From JAKVAV01 sp047633195 (lineage in GTDB: Bacteria > Bacteroidota > Bacteroidia > Flavobacteriales_D > Cryomorphaceae): DNA of 64,000 bases. The notes under the pieces are model-generated. The model saw only the letters and a program-made list of their open reading frames with translations. It searched no databases and was not told the origin of the DNA. The position numbers and the translations under genes were made by a program. This document shows positions 1 to 8,161 of this stretch, in pieces; position 1 is the first letter of the stretch; the number at the start of each line of letters is the position of its first letter. Where the stretch lies: the NCBI GenBank assembly GCA_047633195.1, contig JBLIEU010000001.1:1-64000 (forward strand), given 5' to 3'.

Positions 1-84
1 GGTGAAAGAAACGATGAAGAGCAATCTTTTATTTTAAGGCATTATCTTTGATAATCCACGAACTTTATAAAAAGATTATTTAGC

Positions 85-621
85 ATGAAAAATTTAATCC
101 TTCTCGCTCTCTTGATTCTTTCTACTTCATCGTTGATTGCTCAAGAGAACAAGCCACAAATTGAGTGGATCAGTTTTGAAGAAGCTGAAAAAAGAATGGC
201 TGAGGAACCAAGAAAAGTCTTGGTAGATGTATATACCAAATGGTGTGGACCTTGTAAAATGATGAACAAGACTACTTTTCAAGATTCTACAGTAGTTGAG
301 TACATCAATAAAAACTACTATGCCATCAAGTTTGATGCAGAAGGTCCTGAAACAGTAGAATTCAAGGGATCTGTATTCAAAAATGAAGGTTACAATCCGG
401 ATAAAGCAGGTCGAAACGGCACACACGACTTAACCCGAGCGATAGCTCCAGTGAACGGAAGAATAGCCTACCCCACGATTGTTTATATGAATGAGGACTT
501 CCAGATTGTTACTCCCGTTCAGGGTTTTCAAAAAACCCCTCAAATAATGCCCATTCTTTCATTTATTGCTGAAGAGGCTTACAAGACTCAAACCTTTCAA
601 GAATATACTTCCAGCAACTAA
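85..621 (+). CDS. Secreted thioredoxin-family protein
   Basis: A 178-residue protein likely to act in the periplasm as a thiol-disulfide oxidoreductase. Residues 1-20 form a signal peptide (short basic start, Leu/Ile-rich core, cleavage near LIAQ). The thioredoxin active site WCGPCK places the redox cysteines at residues 54 and 57, and a YPT segment further on supplies the usual cis-proline. The stretch after the active site contains an insertion rich in charged residues compared with classical 105-residue thioredoxin. The gene stands alone ahead of citrate synthase. The redox partner is unknown; a role in cytochrome c or envelope thiol reduction would be a guess. Confidence 0.85.
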   Translation: MKNLILLALLILSTSSLIAQENKPQIEWISFEEAEKRMAEEPRKVLVDVYTKWCGPCKMMNKTTFQDSTVVEYINKNYYAIKFDAEGPETVEFKGSVFKNEGYNPDKAGRNGTHDLTRAIAPVNGRIAYPTIVYMNEDFQIVTPVQGFQKTPQIMPILSFIAEEAYKTQTFQEYTSSN

Positions 622-686
622 AAAAAGTAAATAATCTGTTTTCAACGATATTGAATCTAAAAGCGTGTAACTCGGAAAAGAATGCC

Positions 687-715
687 TTGGTAACGCTGTT
701 TTCACGTATATTTCG
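687..715 (+). promoter_or_regulatory. Probable promoter of gltA
   Basis: TTG at 687-689, 17 bases, then TATATTTCG from 707. This resembles the Bacteroidota -33/-7 promoter (TTG, 17-23 bases, TAnnTTTG) with one deviation at the end of the -7 box. It leaves an untranslated leader of roughly 30 bases. Confidence 0.4.
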
Positions 716-751
716 AAACCATTTCTTAATCTTTAAAAGACAATCTATAAA

Positions 752-2041
752 ATGAGTGATACCGCGAAGATCATCGTTGATAATAAGACGTATGAACTAC
801 CTCTAATTCGAGGAACTGAGAATGAAGTAGCTATTGATATTTCCAAATTGAGAGCCCAATCTGGTGGCCTAATTACCATCGATCCAGGTTTTAAAAATAC
901 TGGGTCAACCAAATCTGCCATTACGTTTTTGGATGGCGAAAAGGGCATCTTGAGGTATCGCGGTTACCCCATAGAACAGTTGGCGGAAAAATCAGATTTC
1001 CTTGAAGTGGCATATCTCCTCATCAATGGGGAATTGCCTACAGGAGATCAAATGAATCAATTTGCTGGAAATGTCACGAAACACACGTTGATTCATGAAG
1101 ACATGAAGCGATTCTACGAGGCATTCCCATCAAATGCTCACCCAATGGGTATTTTGTCTTCAATGGTATCTTCATTAAGCACATTCTATCCAAATTCGCA
1201 AAAGCCAAACCGCTCCAAAGCGGACGTGAACTTAACAATTGAGAGATTAATTGCTAAGATTCCAACCCTTGCGGCACTGTCTTACAAATCAAATATGGGT
1301 CAGCCGTATATCTACCCTGATAATAGCCTCAGCTATGTAGAGAACTTCCTTTACATGATGTTTGCTGTTCCCAGTGAAAAGTATGAGCAGGACCCAGTAG
1401 TAGTGGATGCCCTCAACAAGCTACTTATCCTTCACGCCGATCACGAACAAAATTGCAGCGCCAGCACAGTGCGTATTGTTGGCTCTTCTCAAGCCAGTAT
1501 CTATTCTTCCATCTCTGCAGGAGTTTCCGCATTGTGGGGCCCATTGCATGGCGGAGCCAATCAAGCCGTTATTGAAATGATCGAGATGATCCAGGCCGAT
1601 GGTGGGAACCTTCAAAAATGGATTGACAAAGCAAAAGACAAAAACAGTGAATTTCGAATGATGGGATTCGGACACCGTGTGTACAAGAATTTTGATCCTC
1701 GAGCAAAAATCATCAAAAAGGCAGCTGATGATGTACTCGAGAAACTCGGTGTAAACGATCAGGCACTCGAAATCGCCAAGAAACTTGAAGAAGTTGCTCT
1801 GAAAGATGAGTACTTCATAGAAAGAGGGCTTTATCCAAATGTTGATTTCTATTCGGGTATCATATACAGAGCTATTGGAATTCCTACTGAAATGTTCACC
1901 GTTCTATTTGCAATTGGACGACTACCAGGGTGGATCGCCCAATGGAAAGAAATGGTGGAAAACAAGGAGCCAATCGGCAGACCTCGTCAGGTATACGTAG
2001 GAGCTACTAAAAGAGACTATGTTTCAATTGACAAGAGATAG
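752..2041 (+). CDS. gltA: Citrate synthase
   Basis: Condenses oxaloacetate and acetyl-CoA to citrate, the entry step of the TCA cycle, in the cytoplasm. The 429-residue length fits the long, NADH-sensitive type of hexameric bacterial enzyme rather than the short Gram-positive dimer. The N-terminal beta-rich segment typical of that type is present (residues 1-60). Catalytic-site landmarks are visible: HADHEQNCSAST, GPLHGGANQAV with the substrate histidine, and MGFGHRVYKNFDPR with the second histidine. The following hairpin at 2068-2091 ends the transcript, so the gene is probably monocistronic. Confidence 0.97.
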   Translation: MSDTAKIIVDNKTYELPLIRGTENEVAIDISKLRAQSGGLITIDPGFKNTGSTKSAITFLDGEKGILRYRGYPIEQLAEKSDFLEVAYLLINGELPTGDQMNQFAGNVTKHTLIHEDMKRFYEAFPSNAHPMGILSSMVSSLSTFYPNSQKPNRSKADVNLTIERLIAKIPTLAALSYKSNMGQPYIYPDNSLSYVENFLYMMFAVPSEKYEQDPVVVDALNKLLILHADHEQNCSASTVRIVGSSQASIYSSISAGVSALWGPLHGGANQAVIEMIEMIQADGGNLQKWIDKAKDKNSEFRMMGFGHRVYKNFDPRAKIIKKAADDVLEKLGVNDQALEIAKKLEEVALKDEYFIERGLYPNVDFYSGIIYRAIGIPTEMFTVLFAIGRLPGWIAQWKEMVENKEPIGRPRQVYVGATKRDYVSIDKR

Positions 2042-2067
2042 CAGTTTATAATCGCAACTCATATTCT

Positions 2068-2097
2068 AAACCACTGAGAAATCAGTGGTTTTTCTTT
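2068..2097 (+). terminator. Rho-independent terminator after gltA
   Basis: A perfect 10-bp stem (2068-2077 with 2082-2091, GAAA loop) is followed by a T-rich run, 27 bases after the gltA stop. Confidence 0.85.
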
Positions 2098-2109
2098 TTA
2101 CGGTTTTTA

Positions 2110-2140
2110 TTGCCCAATCGAAGAGGCCAAAGTATATTTG
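2110..2140 (+). promoter_or_regulatory. Promoter of the universal stress protein gene
   Basis: TTG at 2110-2112, 20 bases, then a perfect TATATTTG at 2133-2140. This matches the Bacteroidota -33/-7 consensus. It also shows that the in-frame TTG at 2110 belongs to the promoter and is not the start codon, which is the ATG at 2167. Confidence 0.7.
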
Positions 2141-2166
2141 GAGTACACCCAAATACAATCGCCATC

Positions 2167-2982
2167 ATGAAAAAGATACTCGTACCAACCGACTTTTCCG
2201 AGGGAGCATTTAACGCGCTAATTCACGCCATTTATGCTACCAAAATCTTAGGCAATTCCATAGAAATTATTCATGCATACAGCATGCCTGCAACGGGATC
2301 TAATGTGATGGTAGATATCACAGATGTTCTCAAAAAGAATGCGGAAGAAGAAATGGAGAGTTTGAAAAAGCGCGTCCAAAACTTAGAGATTGCGCAAAAC
2401 ACAGAAATCACTTACCATACAGCATATGGATCTGTGGTGGATGTAATAAATCGTAAAGCAGACGAAAAGAACGTTAGCGTTGTGATGATGGGAACTCAAG
2501 GAGCTAGTGGTATTACTGAAAAATGGTTGGGAAGTAATACAGCTGCTGCAGCTCGTAATGTAAATGTGCCTCTCTTGGCCATTCCTGTGGAAAACCCTTA
2601 CAAGGATATTAAGAGCATCCTCTTCTCAACGGATATGAAAGTTATGGAAGATGCAGGATGCATGGAATTTGTTGCGAAACTAGCAAACATAACCAGAGCT
2701 GAAGTTAAATTTTTTCATGTTAGAAAATCTGACGAACAGCCCGACGTAGATGGCTACAAAAATCAGGTCGGAAAGTTTTTTACCGATGTAAATCCAACGT
2801 TTTCTTTCACATACAATGAAAATATATCCAAAGGAATTGAAGAAACCATTAAGAAAGAGAAGCCTTCTTTGCTAGTCGTAGTTCGACACGACTATGGATT
2901 CTTCGAAAGCATTTGGCACAGCTCCGTTAGTCGGCAAATTATCAACAATGCCTCTCTTCCCATTCTGGTTTTAAACGACTAG
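2167..2982 (+). CDS. Tandem-domain universal stress protein
   Basis: A 271-residue protein made of two UspA-type alpha/beta domains (about residues 1-140 and 145-271), beginning MKKILVPTDFS. Domain 1 keeps the nucleotide-binding signature (GTQGASGITEKWLGS, fitting G-2X-G-9X-G-S), whereas the matching end of domain 2 (around VVVRHDYGFF) has lost it, so only one ATP site is likely. Such proteins are stress-induced and of poorly defined biochemical role. The start at 2167 is chosen because the reading frame further upstream overlaps a strong promoter. The gene has its own promoter and terminator. Confidence 0.9.
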   Translation: MKKILVPTDFSEGAFNALIHAIYATKILGNSIEIIHAYSMPATGSNVMVDITDVLKKNAEEEMESLKKRVQNLEIAQNTEITYHTAYGSVVDVINRKADEKNVSVVMMGTQGASGITEKWLGSNTAAAARNVNVPLLAIPVENPYKDIKSILFSTDMKVMEDAGCMEFVAKLANITRAEVKFFHVRKSDEQPDVDGYKNQVGKFFTDVNPTFSFTYNENISKGIEETIKKEKPSLLVVVRHDYGFFESIWHSSVSRQIINNASLPILVLND

Positions 2983-3012
2983 AAAATTCGAAAACATATA
3001 TAGACCTAAATA

Positions 3013-3046
3013 AAGAAAGGAGCCTGGCTGGGCTCCTTTCTTCGGT
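3013..3046 (+). terminator. Terminator after the universal stress gene
   Basis: A 12-bp stem (3013-3024 with 3031-3042) with a six-base loop, placed 31 bases after the stop codon. The stem is flanked by A-rich sequence on the left and by T-rich sequence on the right. Confidence 0.75.
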
Positions 3047-3448
3047 TAAACATTAAACAAACTAAACATTTAGGCTAAACAGATTTTGACTTATTCTTTT
3101 CGCAACAGAGAACATTCAATATCAGAAACCGAAAATACATAAAATTGAGGTAGAGTGAAAGTTGATTTCACGCAATTATTGCAGTAAACGAGGAGCCCTA
3201 AATGCTCTAACAGGAAGTGTGTTCACGTACAAATAAAAAAGCCTCTCTATGGAGGCACTCTCACAAAAGACTTTTATTTTTTGCCACCCCTTCTAGTGGT
3301 CGTTTTTCTGGACCTCTCCTCCTGCGCGACTTCCCTGAAGAAGGAGCCTCAACGCATTAAAAAAAACGGTTCTACTTCGTCGATCATGCTTTTACATACC
3401 AGAGACTTTCCTTAGAGAAAGCTAGGAAAAGTTTTGGTCATGAAAAAA
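3047..3448. other. Gene-poor intergenic region
   Basis: About 400 bases with no convincing gene. On the minus strand a short open stretch ends at a TAA at 3274-3276 and would encode a basic tail (RSRKTTRRGGKK), but a TGA interrupts it upstream (complement of bases near 3352) and no start codon is found in that frame. An eight-T run at 3359-3367 (minus strand) lies between a possible ATG and this tail, so a decayed or frameshifted small basic-protein gene is possible. It sits between two minus-strand terminators, so a small RNA is another possibility. Neither is established. Confidence 0.4.
3234..3256 (-). terminator. Minus-strand terminator downstream of an unassigned unit
   Basis: A short GC-rich stem (GCCTC at 3241-3245 with GAGGC at 3252-3256) followed, reading the minus strand, by a run of six T. 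It would end a minus-strand transcript coming from the gene-poor stretch, though no intact gene is seen there. Confidence 0.6.
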
Positions 3449-3472
3449 GCCGCACTCTCGTGCGGCTTTTTC
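3443..3472 (-). terminator. Terminator of the tRNA-His transcript
   Basis: A perfect 7-bp GC-rich stem (3449-3455 with 3460-3466, four-base loop) with A-run and T-run flanks. It lies 15 bases beyond the 3' end of tRNA-His on the minus strand and could work in both directions. Confidence 0.85.
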
Positions 3473-3480
3473 AAACTTTG

Positions 3481-3555
3481 GGTGGAAGACGGGACTCGAA
3501 CCCGCGACTTCCGGCACCACAAACCAGCGCTCTAACCAACTGAGCTACAACCACC
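3481..3555 (-). tRNA. tRNA-His (GTG anticodon)
   Basis: The minus strand folds as a tRNA: D arm GCTC/GAGC, anticodon stem CTGGT/GCCGG with loop TTGTGGT giving anticodon GTG, and T arm GCGGG/CCCGT with TTCGAGT loop. The extra 5' G (position -1, base 3555) opposite C73 (3481) is the histidine identity element. The 3' CCA is not encoded. The acceptor stem pairs GTGGTTG with CTTCCAC, which leaves U-U oppositions at 5:68 and 6:67. Transcription could come from the exporter operon 64 bases upstream or from its own weak promoter. Confidence 0.93.
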
Positions 3556-3570
3556 ATAAATAACAGGCCG

Positions 3571-3578
3571 CGAAAATA
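3571..3578 (-). promoter_or_regulatory. Possible -7 box of tRNA-His
   Basis: TATTTTCG on the minus strand, one change from TAnnTTTG, 16 bases upstream of the mature tRNA 5' end. No clear TTG partner is seen, so this is weak. Confidence 0.3.
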
Positions 3579-3619
3579 AGGATTTTCCCCTTCTCAGAGA
3601 ATCTTAATTCGCTTTTATT

Positions 3620-5098
3620 CTAGGGAAAGCCCAATCCACCGATGGTTCTCACCTCAGACAGTAGAATCTTTTCTTTTGCAATAAGTTCAAAATACTTCAC
3701 TCTGGACTCTATCAACTTCGTTTCCCGAGCATTGATCAAAAACAAACTGCTCTCCCCTATTCTGAAAAGCTCGCGCTCGCCATTCAAAAGTATTTGAAAC
3801 AATTCAACGTTCTGTTGGAAAATGTTAATCTGTTCGCGCAGATTCTGAAGCTTCACCAGACTTGTAGCTAATTTAGCGTCAAGTAGAGCCCTCTTGTTCT
3901 CCACCTCGCGCTCTACCATATCAATTTTAATTTTGGTCATGCCGAGCTTTCCCCTGGCTTCTCTTAAGAAAAGAGGAAATGTGACCTTCGCTCCCAAATT
4001 GTAGTTCTCCTGAAAGAAGGCATTGTCTTGAAAAAAGTCATTCGCAGGGGCAGGAAGCACATTTTCTGTCAGGAAATTGTATTTCACTTCAATCTTTGGC
4101 CGAAGGTATTCAGCTGCGAGCCTGCGGTCTATTCCTAAAATCTGGCCTTTGAAAAGAAGCTTCAATAGATCTGGGTGAGTAATATCAATGGAAATCGGCA
4201 CAAAAATACCATCAGAAGACAAATCCCCCGCCCAAATAGGTCGCACAAATGGGGGCAACAAAACAGGATTCCCATCAGCGCTCCAAATGTACGCCGAGGT
4301 CAAATTGATCGCCTCCACATAAAAGTTTTGAGACTCGCGCAAATTGAACAACCGGGTAAGCACCTGAGTGTATGCCTCGACAGTATCAATAGCGGGTACA
4401 TCTCCGAGAAAGTAGCTTTCTCTAACACCGAGGTACCTCACATTTGCCAAGTCGAGTGCCTCTTCTGCCACCGAAAGCGATTGCTGAGCAAAAGACCAAT
4501 TGAAGTATGCCGCAGTGGCTTCAAAGTAAAGCTGATTGGAAATAAGCTGTCGCTGGTTTTCGCCTGCCTCAATCCCAATTTGCGCTTGACGCAACGCCGC
4601 TCTCCTGTCGTCCATCAATAACCCAGAACCCAACTGTGCCGAGATTCCCGCATTGATCAATCCACTTTGAGGAACGGTGGCTTCGGGGTTAAGGAATGCT
4701 CCCTGATTGTCTTGATAACCCGCCTGAACAGAGATACCCATCCACGTTGGGATTTCAATACCTGCCTGAAGCGCATCGTAGTATTCTGTCTGTTGGAAGT
4801 CCTTCGCGCGGTAATTCCCATAAAGCAATGGATCAAATCCACCTCTCGACATGCGCAACTCACTCCGAGCCAGCTCAATTTCCAAATCGGCAATCTCAGC
4901 AACTGGGTGGTTCATGCGCACCCAGTAAATAAACTCCTCATAATCGAGAATGGAATCCGTGAGCATACCCAGCATTGTGTTTGGAGGCTGAACGTATTCA
5001 TAGTCGTCCATCTCCACCATCAAACTGTCGGGCACAGTATTCTGAGCATCAACTCCGAATCCGCCAAGCAATAAGATCAAGAAGATTAACTTCCTCAT
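3620..5098 (-). CDS. TolC-family outer-membrane efflux protein
   Basis: A 492-residue outer-membrane channel subunit. Residues 1-18 are a signal peptide (LIFLILLLGGFGVDA). The remainder shows the TolC pattern of two repeats of long amphipathic helices with short beta segments; helical stretches near residues 185-240 and 385-480 are clear. It is the last gene of a TetR-ABC-HlyD-TolC run and overlaps the adaptor gene by 4 bp, so the three exporter parts are almost certainly co-translated as a tripartite export machine. The exported substrate is unknown; no obvious cargo gene lies nearby. Confidence 0.88.
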   Translation of the reverse strand: MRKLIFLILLLGGFGVDAQNTVPDSLMVEMDDYEYVQPPNTMLGMLTDSILDYEEFIYWVRMNHPVAEIADLEIELARSELRMSRGGFDPLLYGNYRAKDFQQTEYYDALQAGIEIPTWMGISVQAGYQDNQGAFLNPEATVPQSGLINAGISAQLGSGLLMDDRRAALRQAQIGIEAGENQRQLISNQLYFEATAAYFNWSFAQQSLSVAEEALDLANVRYLGVRESYFLGDVPAIDTVEAYTQVLTRLFNLRESQNFYVEAINLTSAYIWSADGNPVLLPPFVRPIWAGDLSSDGIFVPISIDITHPDLLKLLFKGQILGIDRRLAAEYLRPKIEVKYNFLTENVLPAPANDFFQDNAFFQENYNLGAKVTFPLFLREARGKLGMTKIKIDMVEREVENKRALLDAKLATSLVKLQNLREQINIFQQNVELFQILLNGERELFRIGESSLFLINARETKLIESRVKYFELIAKEKILLSEVRTIGGLGFP

Positions 5099-6459
5099 TT
5101 CCCGCCTTTTGAATTAGAATTTTGATTGTCTCCATTCAAGTTCATGTAGTAATCAGGTGGGAATCCATTCAGTTGACGCCAAAGCTCATACCACAAGGAA
5201 ACATCCTTAAAGAGCAAAATACCATCAGAACCCGTTCCTACCCTGAGGTCTTCGGGCCATGGCACCTGCTCTTCGTCAGGTGTTACCAATATTCTGTATT
5301 TACCATTTGGCGATATAAAGTTATCTATGGCAAGAATTTCACCACCGAATGTTCCGTTGCTCAGCTGAGGCCATCCTGAAAAAACAATGGCCGGCCAACC
5401 GTCAAACATTAACCTAACATCATTGCCAATGTGCAATAATGGAAAGTCAACAGGATCGATATACATCTCCACGGCAAAATCATAAGTTGCCGGCATGATA
5501 CTCACGATCTCCGCACCTTCTTTGATCGTCTCTCCGATCCCTTTCGAGATGGTTTTGGTCACATATCCATCCTGAGGTACCGTAATGAAATAGTTGCTTT
5601 GCCTTACTATGTAATTCGAAAGCTGATTCTCCATCTTGGCGACCTGCGCCTGAGTATCGTAGAAAGTGGATAAGGCCGAATTTCGTTCTGACTTTGCTTT
5701 ACTTAACTTTTCAGCGTACTCATTGTCAATAGCATCTACTTCAATCTCAGCGTTAATCAACTGATTTTTGGAAGAGAGCAACTTGTTCTCGGCACTGATG
5801 TTTTTGGCTTGGGCCTCCTGGACATTCAGGCGCCTGCTTTCCAAATCAGTAAGTGATTTTAATCCCTGCTCAAACAACTCTTCCATCCGATTGAGTCGTT
5901 GGTTCGCAATTTTATAATCAAGCTGGGCTGCTTGATAGTCGATGCTATCTGACGTCACCTTCAAATTAGATATAATCAGCTTATTCTCTGCCTGCTCCAA
6001 TTTATTGACTCGCGATTTCGTCAATGCGTCGATTTGATCAGAAAGTGCTTCTGCCTTTTCTGTGTAATTCACCGCTGCATTTTGCTTGCTGCTAATCTGG
6101 GTTTCAGTTCGCTCAATCAGTTGCGGGTCAAAATAGGTGTCCTTCACCTCTGAAATTCGAACGATCGTATCCCCAACATTCACAAAATTTCCTTCTCGTA
6201 CATACCACTTTTCGATCCTTCCGGGAATTACGCTCTGTATTGTTTGCGGACGCTGCTCAGGGTACAATGTAGTAAGCTGACCTGGTGCGCGAACGTTCTG
6301 AGTCCATGGCAAAAAGAGAAACGCTATAAAGCCGCCTGTGATGTAAAGAAATATCCGCAACTTTTTAATCGGCTTATCTCTATCTGAGACCGCCATAAGG
6401 CTGGAAAATCCATCCCTATACTTAGACTCATCAATTCTATTATCTGATAAATTCAGCAT
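5095..6459 (-). CDS. HlyD-family periplasmic adaptor
   Basis: A 454-residue membrane-fusion protein that would bridge the ABC exporter and the TolC channel. There is one N-terminal membrane helix (around IFLYITGGFIAFLFLP), a short biotinyl/lipoyl-like segment (PGQLTTLYPEQ...VIPGRIEKWYVREGNFVNVGDTI), a long coiled-coil hairpin across the middle, and the second lipoyl half (ITVPQDGYV). The ATG at 6459 is preferred because it starts a normal cytosolic lead-in; ORF continuation upstream to 6483 would lie inside the ABC gene. The gene overlaps the ABC gene by 20 bp and tolC by 4 bp. Confidence 0.87.
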   Translation of the reverse strand: MLNLSDNRIDESKYRDGFSSLMAVSDRDKPIKKLRIFLYITGGFIAFLFLPWTQNVRAPGQLTTLYPEQRPQTIQSVIPGRIEKWYVREGNFVNVGDTIVRISEVKDTYFDPQLIERTETQISSKQNAAVNYTEKAEALSDQIDALTKSRVNKLEQAENKLIISNLKVTSDSIDYQAAQLDYKIANQRLNRMEELFEQGLKSLTDLESRRLNVQEAQAKNISAENKLLSSKNQLINAEIEVDAIDNEYAEKLSKAKSERNSALSTFYDTQAQVAKMENQLSNYIVRQSNYFITVPQDGYVTKTISKGIGETIKEGAEIVSIMPATYDFAVEMYIDPVDFPLLHIGNDVRLMFDGWPAIVFSGWPQLSNGTFGGEILAIDNFISPNGKYRILVTPDEEQVPWPEDLRVGTGSDGILLFKDVSLWYELWRQLNGFPPDYYMNLNGDNQNSNSKGGK

Positions 6460-8161
6460 AGCCAGAGTTATTAAAATCATCAAAATTTCCTGCGAAAGTG
6501 ATTGTTCCCTTATCCAAAAACATCATTCTATCTGCCTTTTGAATAAACTCGCTTTCATCGCTAACGGCCAAAACTGTCCATGGTTTCGAGAGCAAATAGT
6601 CATAAAATTTCTCCCGTTCCGAATTTGTCATAAAATCGGTTTCCATTTCCATCAAAAGAAGTTTAGGATGAGAAACCATACTCCTGGCAAGAATTATTTT
6701 TTTTGCGAAAGATCGAGGCATCTTGACCCCTTCCGGAAAAAGAAGTGTGCTGAGGCCGTCATCCAGCATGTTGAGGCTATTGATTCCGCTTACTGCGTCC
6801 AAAGATTCCATTACCATGTCATCAGTCACACCCGATTTTCCAAGCGTAATATTCTCTCGAACAGAACCTTTAAAAATGGTCTCCTGCCAGATATTGTCAC
6901 CGATTTGCAACCTCAAATCGTCGTGACATAAGGCAGAAAGAGGAACACCATTGTATGTAATTCGACCCTGGTAATCTTCGTAAATACCCGTGAGCAATTG
7001 AAGCAAAGTGGTCTTTCCAGATCCAGATGTACCCGCCAAAACTAATTTTTCACCTTGGGCAATTTCAAAAGATACCTTATCGATTACAGACCGTTCCGTT
7101 CCGGGATAATGAAACTGAAGATTCTCCACACTAACAGCAAAGGCTTCACAATTTGTTAGGGTAGATGGATTCTTGGCTTTGTCCTCTTCCAAAGGCATGT
7201 CGGTAAGAGCTCCCAGTTTTTCGACTGAAGTCAACACATCATAAACCGATTCCAAACCTACGATAAGCTTCTCGATAGAGTTCATGATCAAGATGATAAT
7301 GATCTCAGCCGCTACAAACTGGCCTAAACTGATTTGATTGTCAATCAGTAGGATACTCCCCATAACCAAGAGCGCTCCCGTAGTCACCACCTTGAAGGCG
7401 ATCATCGTTTTATACTGCGTGATTAATATTCCAAAGTGCTTTCTTCTATAATACAGATAGCCCATGATCAGTTTATCCACCTTTATCAAAGGTAAATCAG
7501 TAATCCCAGCTAATTTGAACGTTCCCATCGTTCTGGCTATTTCCTCGAGCCAATGCGCTACTTCGTATTTATGTGAGGATTCTTTTAATGAGGTGATGAC
7601 CCCTTGCGGACCTGTGTAGCGGAAAAGAAGCCAAAGCAGGAATATCACAATCAAAGAGAAGAAAAGAAAGAAAGGATGATAAACTGAGATCAATATCAAT
7701 CCGAAGAAAACTTGTAAAGTAGCTGTTGGGAAATCGACCAAAAGCTTCGCCAAACCTTTTTGCAAGTTGATGGTATCAAAGAATTGATTCATCATCTCGG
7801 GCGCGTATCGATTCTGAAATGACTCGACTTTAATTTTGGGTATTCTTACAGCCAGTTCAAAAGAAGATTTGGCAAATATTCGCTGCTGCAATTTCTCCGT
7901 CAACGTCATCTGTGCAATCTGAATCAAACCTGAGATAGTCAATCCACTGACGACTATCACGATCAAGATAGCCCACGAAGAAGTGACACGGCCACCAAGA
8001 ATAAAATTCAAAATCGCTTGAATACCAAGTGGCAATGTCAAAACAATAATACCATTTACGATAGCATAGAAAAGAATCAAGTAAATGATTTTCCTTTCGC
8101 TTCGCAAGAGTCTACCTAGCCTTTTGATAGGTTTACTGTGATTGTATTCTACACCCGCCAT
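6440..8161 (-). CDS. ABC exporter with degenerate ATPase domain
   Basis: A 573-residue half-transporter: type-I exporter membrane domain (about residues 1-310, six helices) followed by an ATPase domain. Walker A is intact (GTSGSGKT, 377-384) and the Q-loop glutamine is kept (NIWQET). The LSGGQ signature is not recognisable; the corresponding stretch reads MPRSFAKKI (481-489). The Walker B aspartate is replaced by Met (LLLMEME, residue 504) although the following Glu is kept, and the H-loop histidine is replaced by Asp (AVSDES, about 535). There is no N-terminal C39 peptidase domain. Known exporters need these residues for hydrolysis, so activity may be low or the partner may be another ATPase. 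It overlaps tetR by 13 bp. Confidence 0.88.
   Translation of the reverse strand: MAGVEYNHSKPIKRLGRLLRSERKIIYLILFYAIVNGIIVLTLPLGIQAILNFILGGRVTSSWAILIVIVVSGLTISGLIQIAQMTLTEKLQQRIFAKSSFELAVRIPKIKVESFQNRYAPEMMNQFFDTINLQKGLAKLLVDFPTATLQVFFGLILISVYHPFFLFFSLIVIFLLWLLFRYTGPQGVITSLKESSHKYEVAHWLEEIARTMGTFKLAGITDLPLIKVDKLIMGYLYYRRKHFGILITQYKTMIAFKVVTTGALLVMGSILLIDNQISLGQFVAAEIIIILIMNSIEKLIVGLESVYDVLTSVEKLGALTDMPLEEDKAKNPSTLTNCEAFAVSVENLQFHYPGTERSVIDKVSFEIAQGEKLVLAGTSGSGKTTLLQLLTGIYEDYQGRITYNGVPLSALCHDDLRLQIGDNIWQETIFKGSVRENITLGKSGVTDDMVMESLDAVSGINSLNMLDDGLSTLLFPEGVKMPRSFAKKIILARSMVSHPKLLLMEMETDFMTNSEREKFYDYLLSKPWTVLAVSDESEFIQKADRMMFLDKGTITFAGNFDDFNNSGYAEFIR

Noticed and set aside
1..51. Frame 1 reads to a stop at 49-51 and could be the end of a gene before the window.
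   Set aside because: Only 16 residues with no recognisable motif; a second frame also runs to a stop at 37, so neither can be supported.
2068..2091. CTGA...TCAG palindrome after gltA as another Fnr-type site.
   Set aside because: The spacer is 4 bases rather than 6 and the sequence is a strong terminator stem followed by T's.
2110..2166. Extended start of the universal stress protein at a TTG.
   Set aside because: The TTG is the -33 element of a good promoter (TATATTTG follows at 2133), and homologues begin at MKKILVPTDFS (2167).
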